Below, in pieces: positions 63,641-64,000 of a stretch of 64,000 nucleotides of DNA; within the stretch, counting starts at the first letter, position 1; each line of letters opens with the position of its first letter. The DNA lies in NCBI RefSeq assembly GCF_036898095.1, contig NC_090741.1:12381825-12445824 (forward strand), written 5' to 3'. Below the pieces are notes generated by a model. The model was not told where the DNA came from. It was given only the letters and a program-made list of their open reading frames with translations, and did not search any database. The position numbers were made by a program, and so were the translations under genes. This DNA comes from Palaemon carinicauda. Its lineage: Eukaryota > Arthropoda > Malacostraca > Decapoda > Palaemonidae.

Positions 63641-64000
63641 CTACTAGCATAGGCTAACTTTGACTTGTGGGGAAAATTGCGGTACAATGACAAAATTGTT
63701 TTTGGTATGTAAAATCAGGATTGTTATTTCACTATACCAGTAACAATTCACTTGATTTACTATTTTAAATGAAAACTGCAATTAAGATATATGGTAAAAT
63801 AAATTCTTATACTATGATGAAAAAAATGGGAATGATATGATTTGCTATATAGATATTTTGAACTCGAGTCTGTTCTTTTTATATTCTATACTGAATACTT
63901 GATGAGGGAGATATCTTTTCCAATCACGCATGGACAAAATCAAAACTTTTAAACATTAATTAAATATTTCCACTTTCACTCTACAAGAATATACATTATC
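63641..64000. other. Right edge, nothing recognised
   Basis: AT-rich, no recognised gene or repeat. Confidence 0.5.

Overview
The window is eukaryotic and made almost entirely of repeats. Long (TA)n, (CT)n, (AAT)n and (GA)n arrays alternate with nested, mostly broken transposable elements. I recognise no spliced host gene, no rRNA or intact tRNA gene and no CRISPR array. The mix of RTE, CR1/L2-like, jockey-like, BEL/Pao, gypsy with env, MULE and P-superfamily elements, the very high dinucleotide content and several remembered dispersed families suggest a decapod crustacean, probably a shrimp. That assignment is inference.

Layout. 1-3.6 kb: microsatellites and unrecognised sequence. 3.65-7.2 kb: degenerate CFDP2/RTE-like element, copy 1, interrupted by an antisense short repeat. 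7.9-9.06 kb: three copies of an AT-rich unit separated by (TA)n. 9.68-10.44 kb: two LINE fragments. 10.99-19.06 kb: two BEL/Pao remnants, the second containing a CR1/L2-like LINE that is fused in frame to the Pao RT. 19.06-22.12 kb: RTE copy 2, carrying a nested antisense LINE with a 7-bp target-site duplication (TSD). 22.88-25.78 kb: CsRn1-type gypsy element with two LTRs, the 3' one holding a piece of gag. 26.66-27.80 kb: RTE copy 3, gutted internally. 27.85-31.07 kb: pseudogene of a repeated aquatic-animal protein family, split by a 1.4-kb LINE with a 13-bp TSD.

32.55-41.11 kb: env-bearing gypsy complex. Gag, protease, RT and RNase H remnants read on the minus strand, while integrase and env read on the plus strand, with direct LTR copies at both outer ends. 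41.20-43.16 kb: nearly intact MULE with a FLYWCH finger. 43.19-43.92 kb: non-coding repeat that shares its 3' tail with LINEs near 62 and 63.4 kb. 44.06-46.85 kb: microsatellites. 46.85-48.87 kb: RTE 3' ends and a seven-unit tandem element. 48.9-55.4 kb: microsatellites and unrecognised DNA, with RTE copy 4. 55.4-55.84 kb: LINE fragment.

55.986-59.649 kb: the best-preserved and most striking unit, a P-superfamily (THAP) DNA transposon. It has a 59-bp terminal inverted repeat, a perfect 8-bp TSD, a 688-codon transposase frame and a duplicated right subterminal region. 60.86-63.64 kb: more LINE fragments.

The genes do not work together as a pathway. They are layers of independent insertions whose order can partly be read from TSDs and interruptions. 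Several microsatellites start exactly at retroelement 3' ends or inside AT-rich element sequence, which suggests the elements seeded them.
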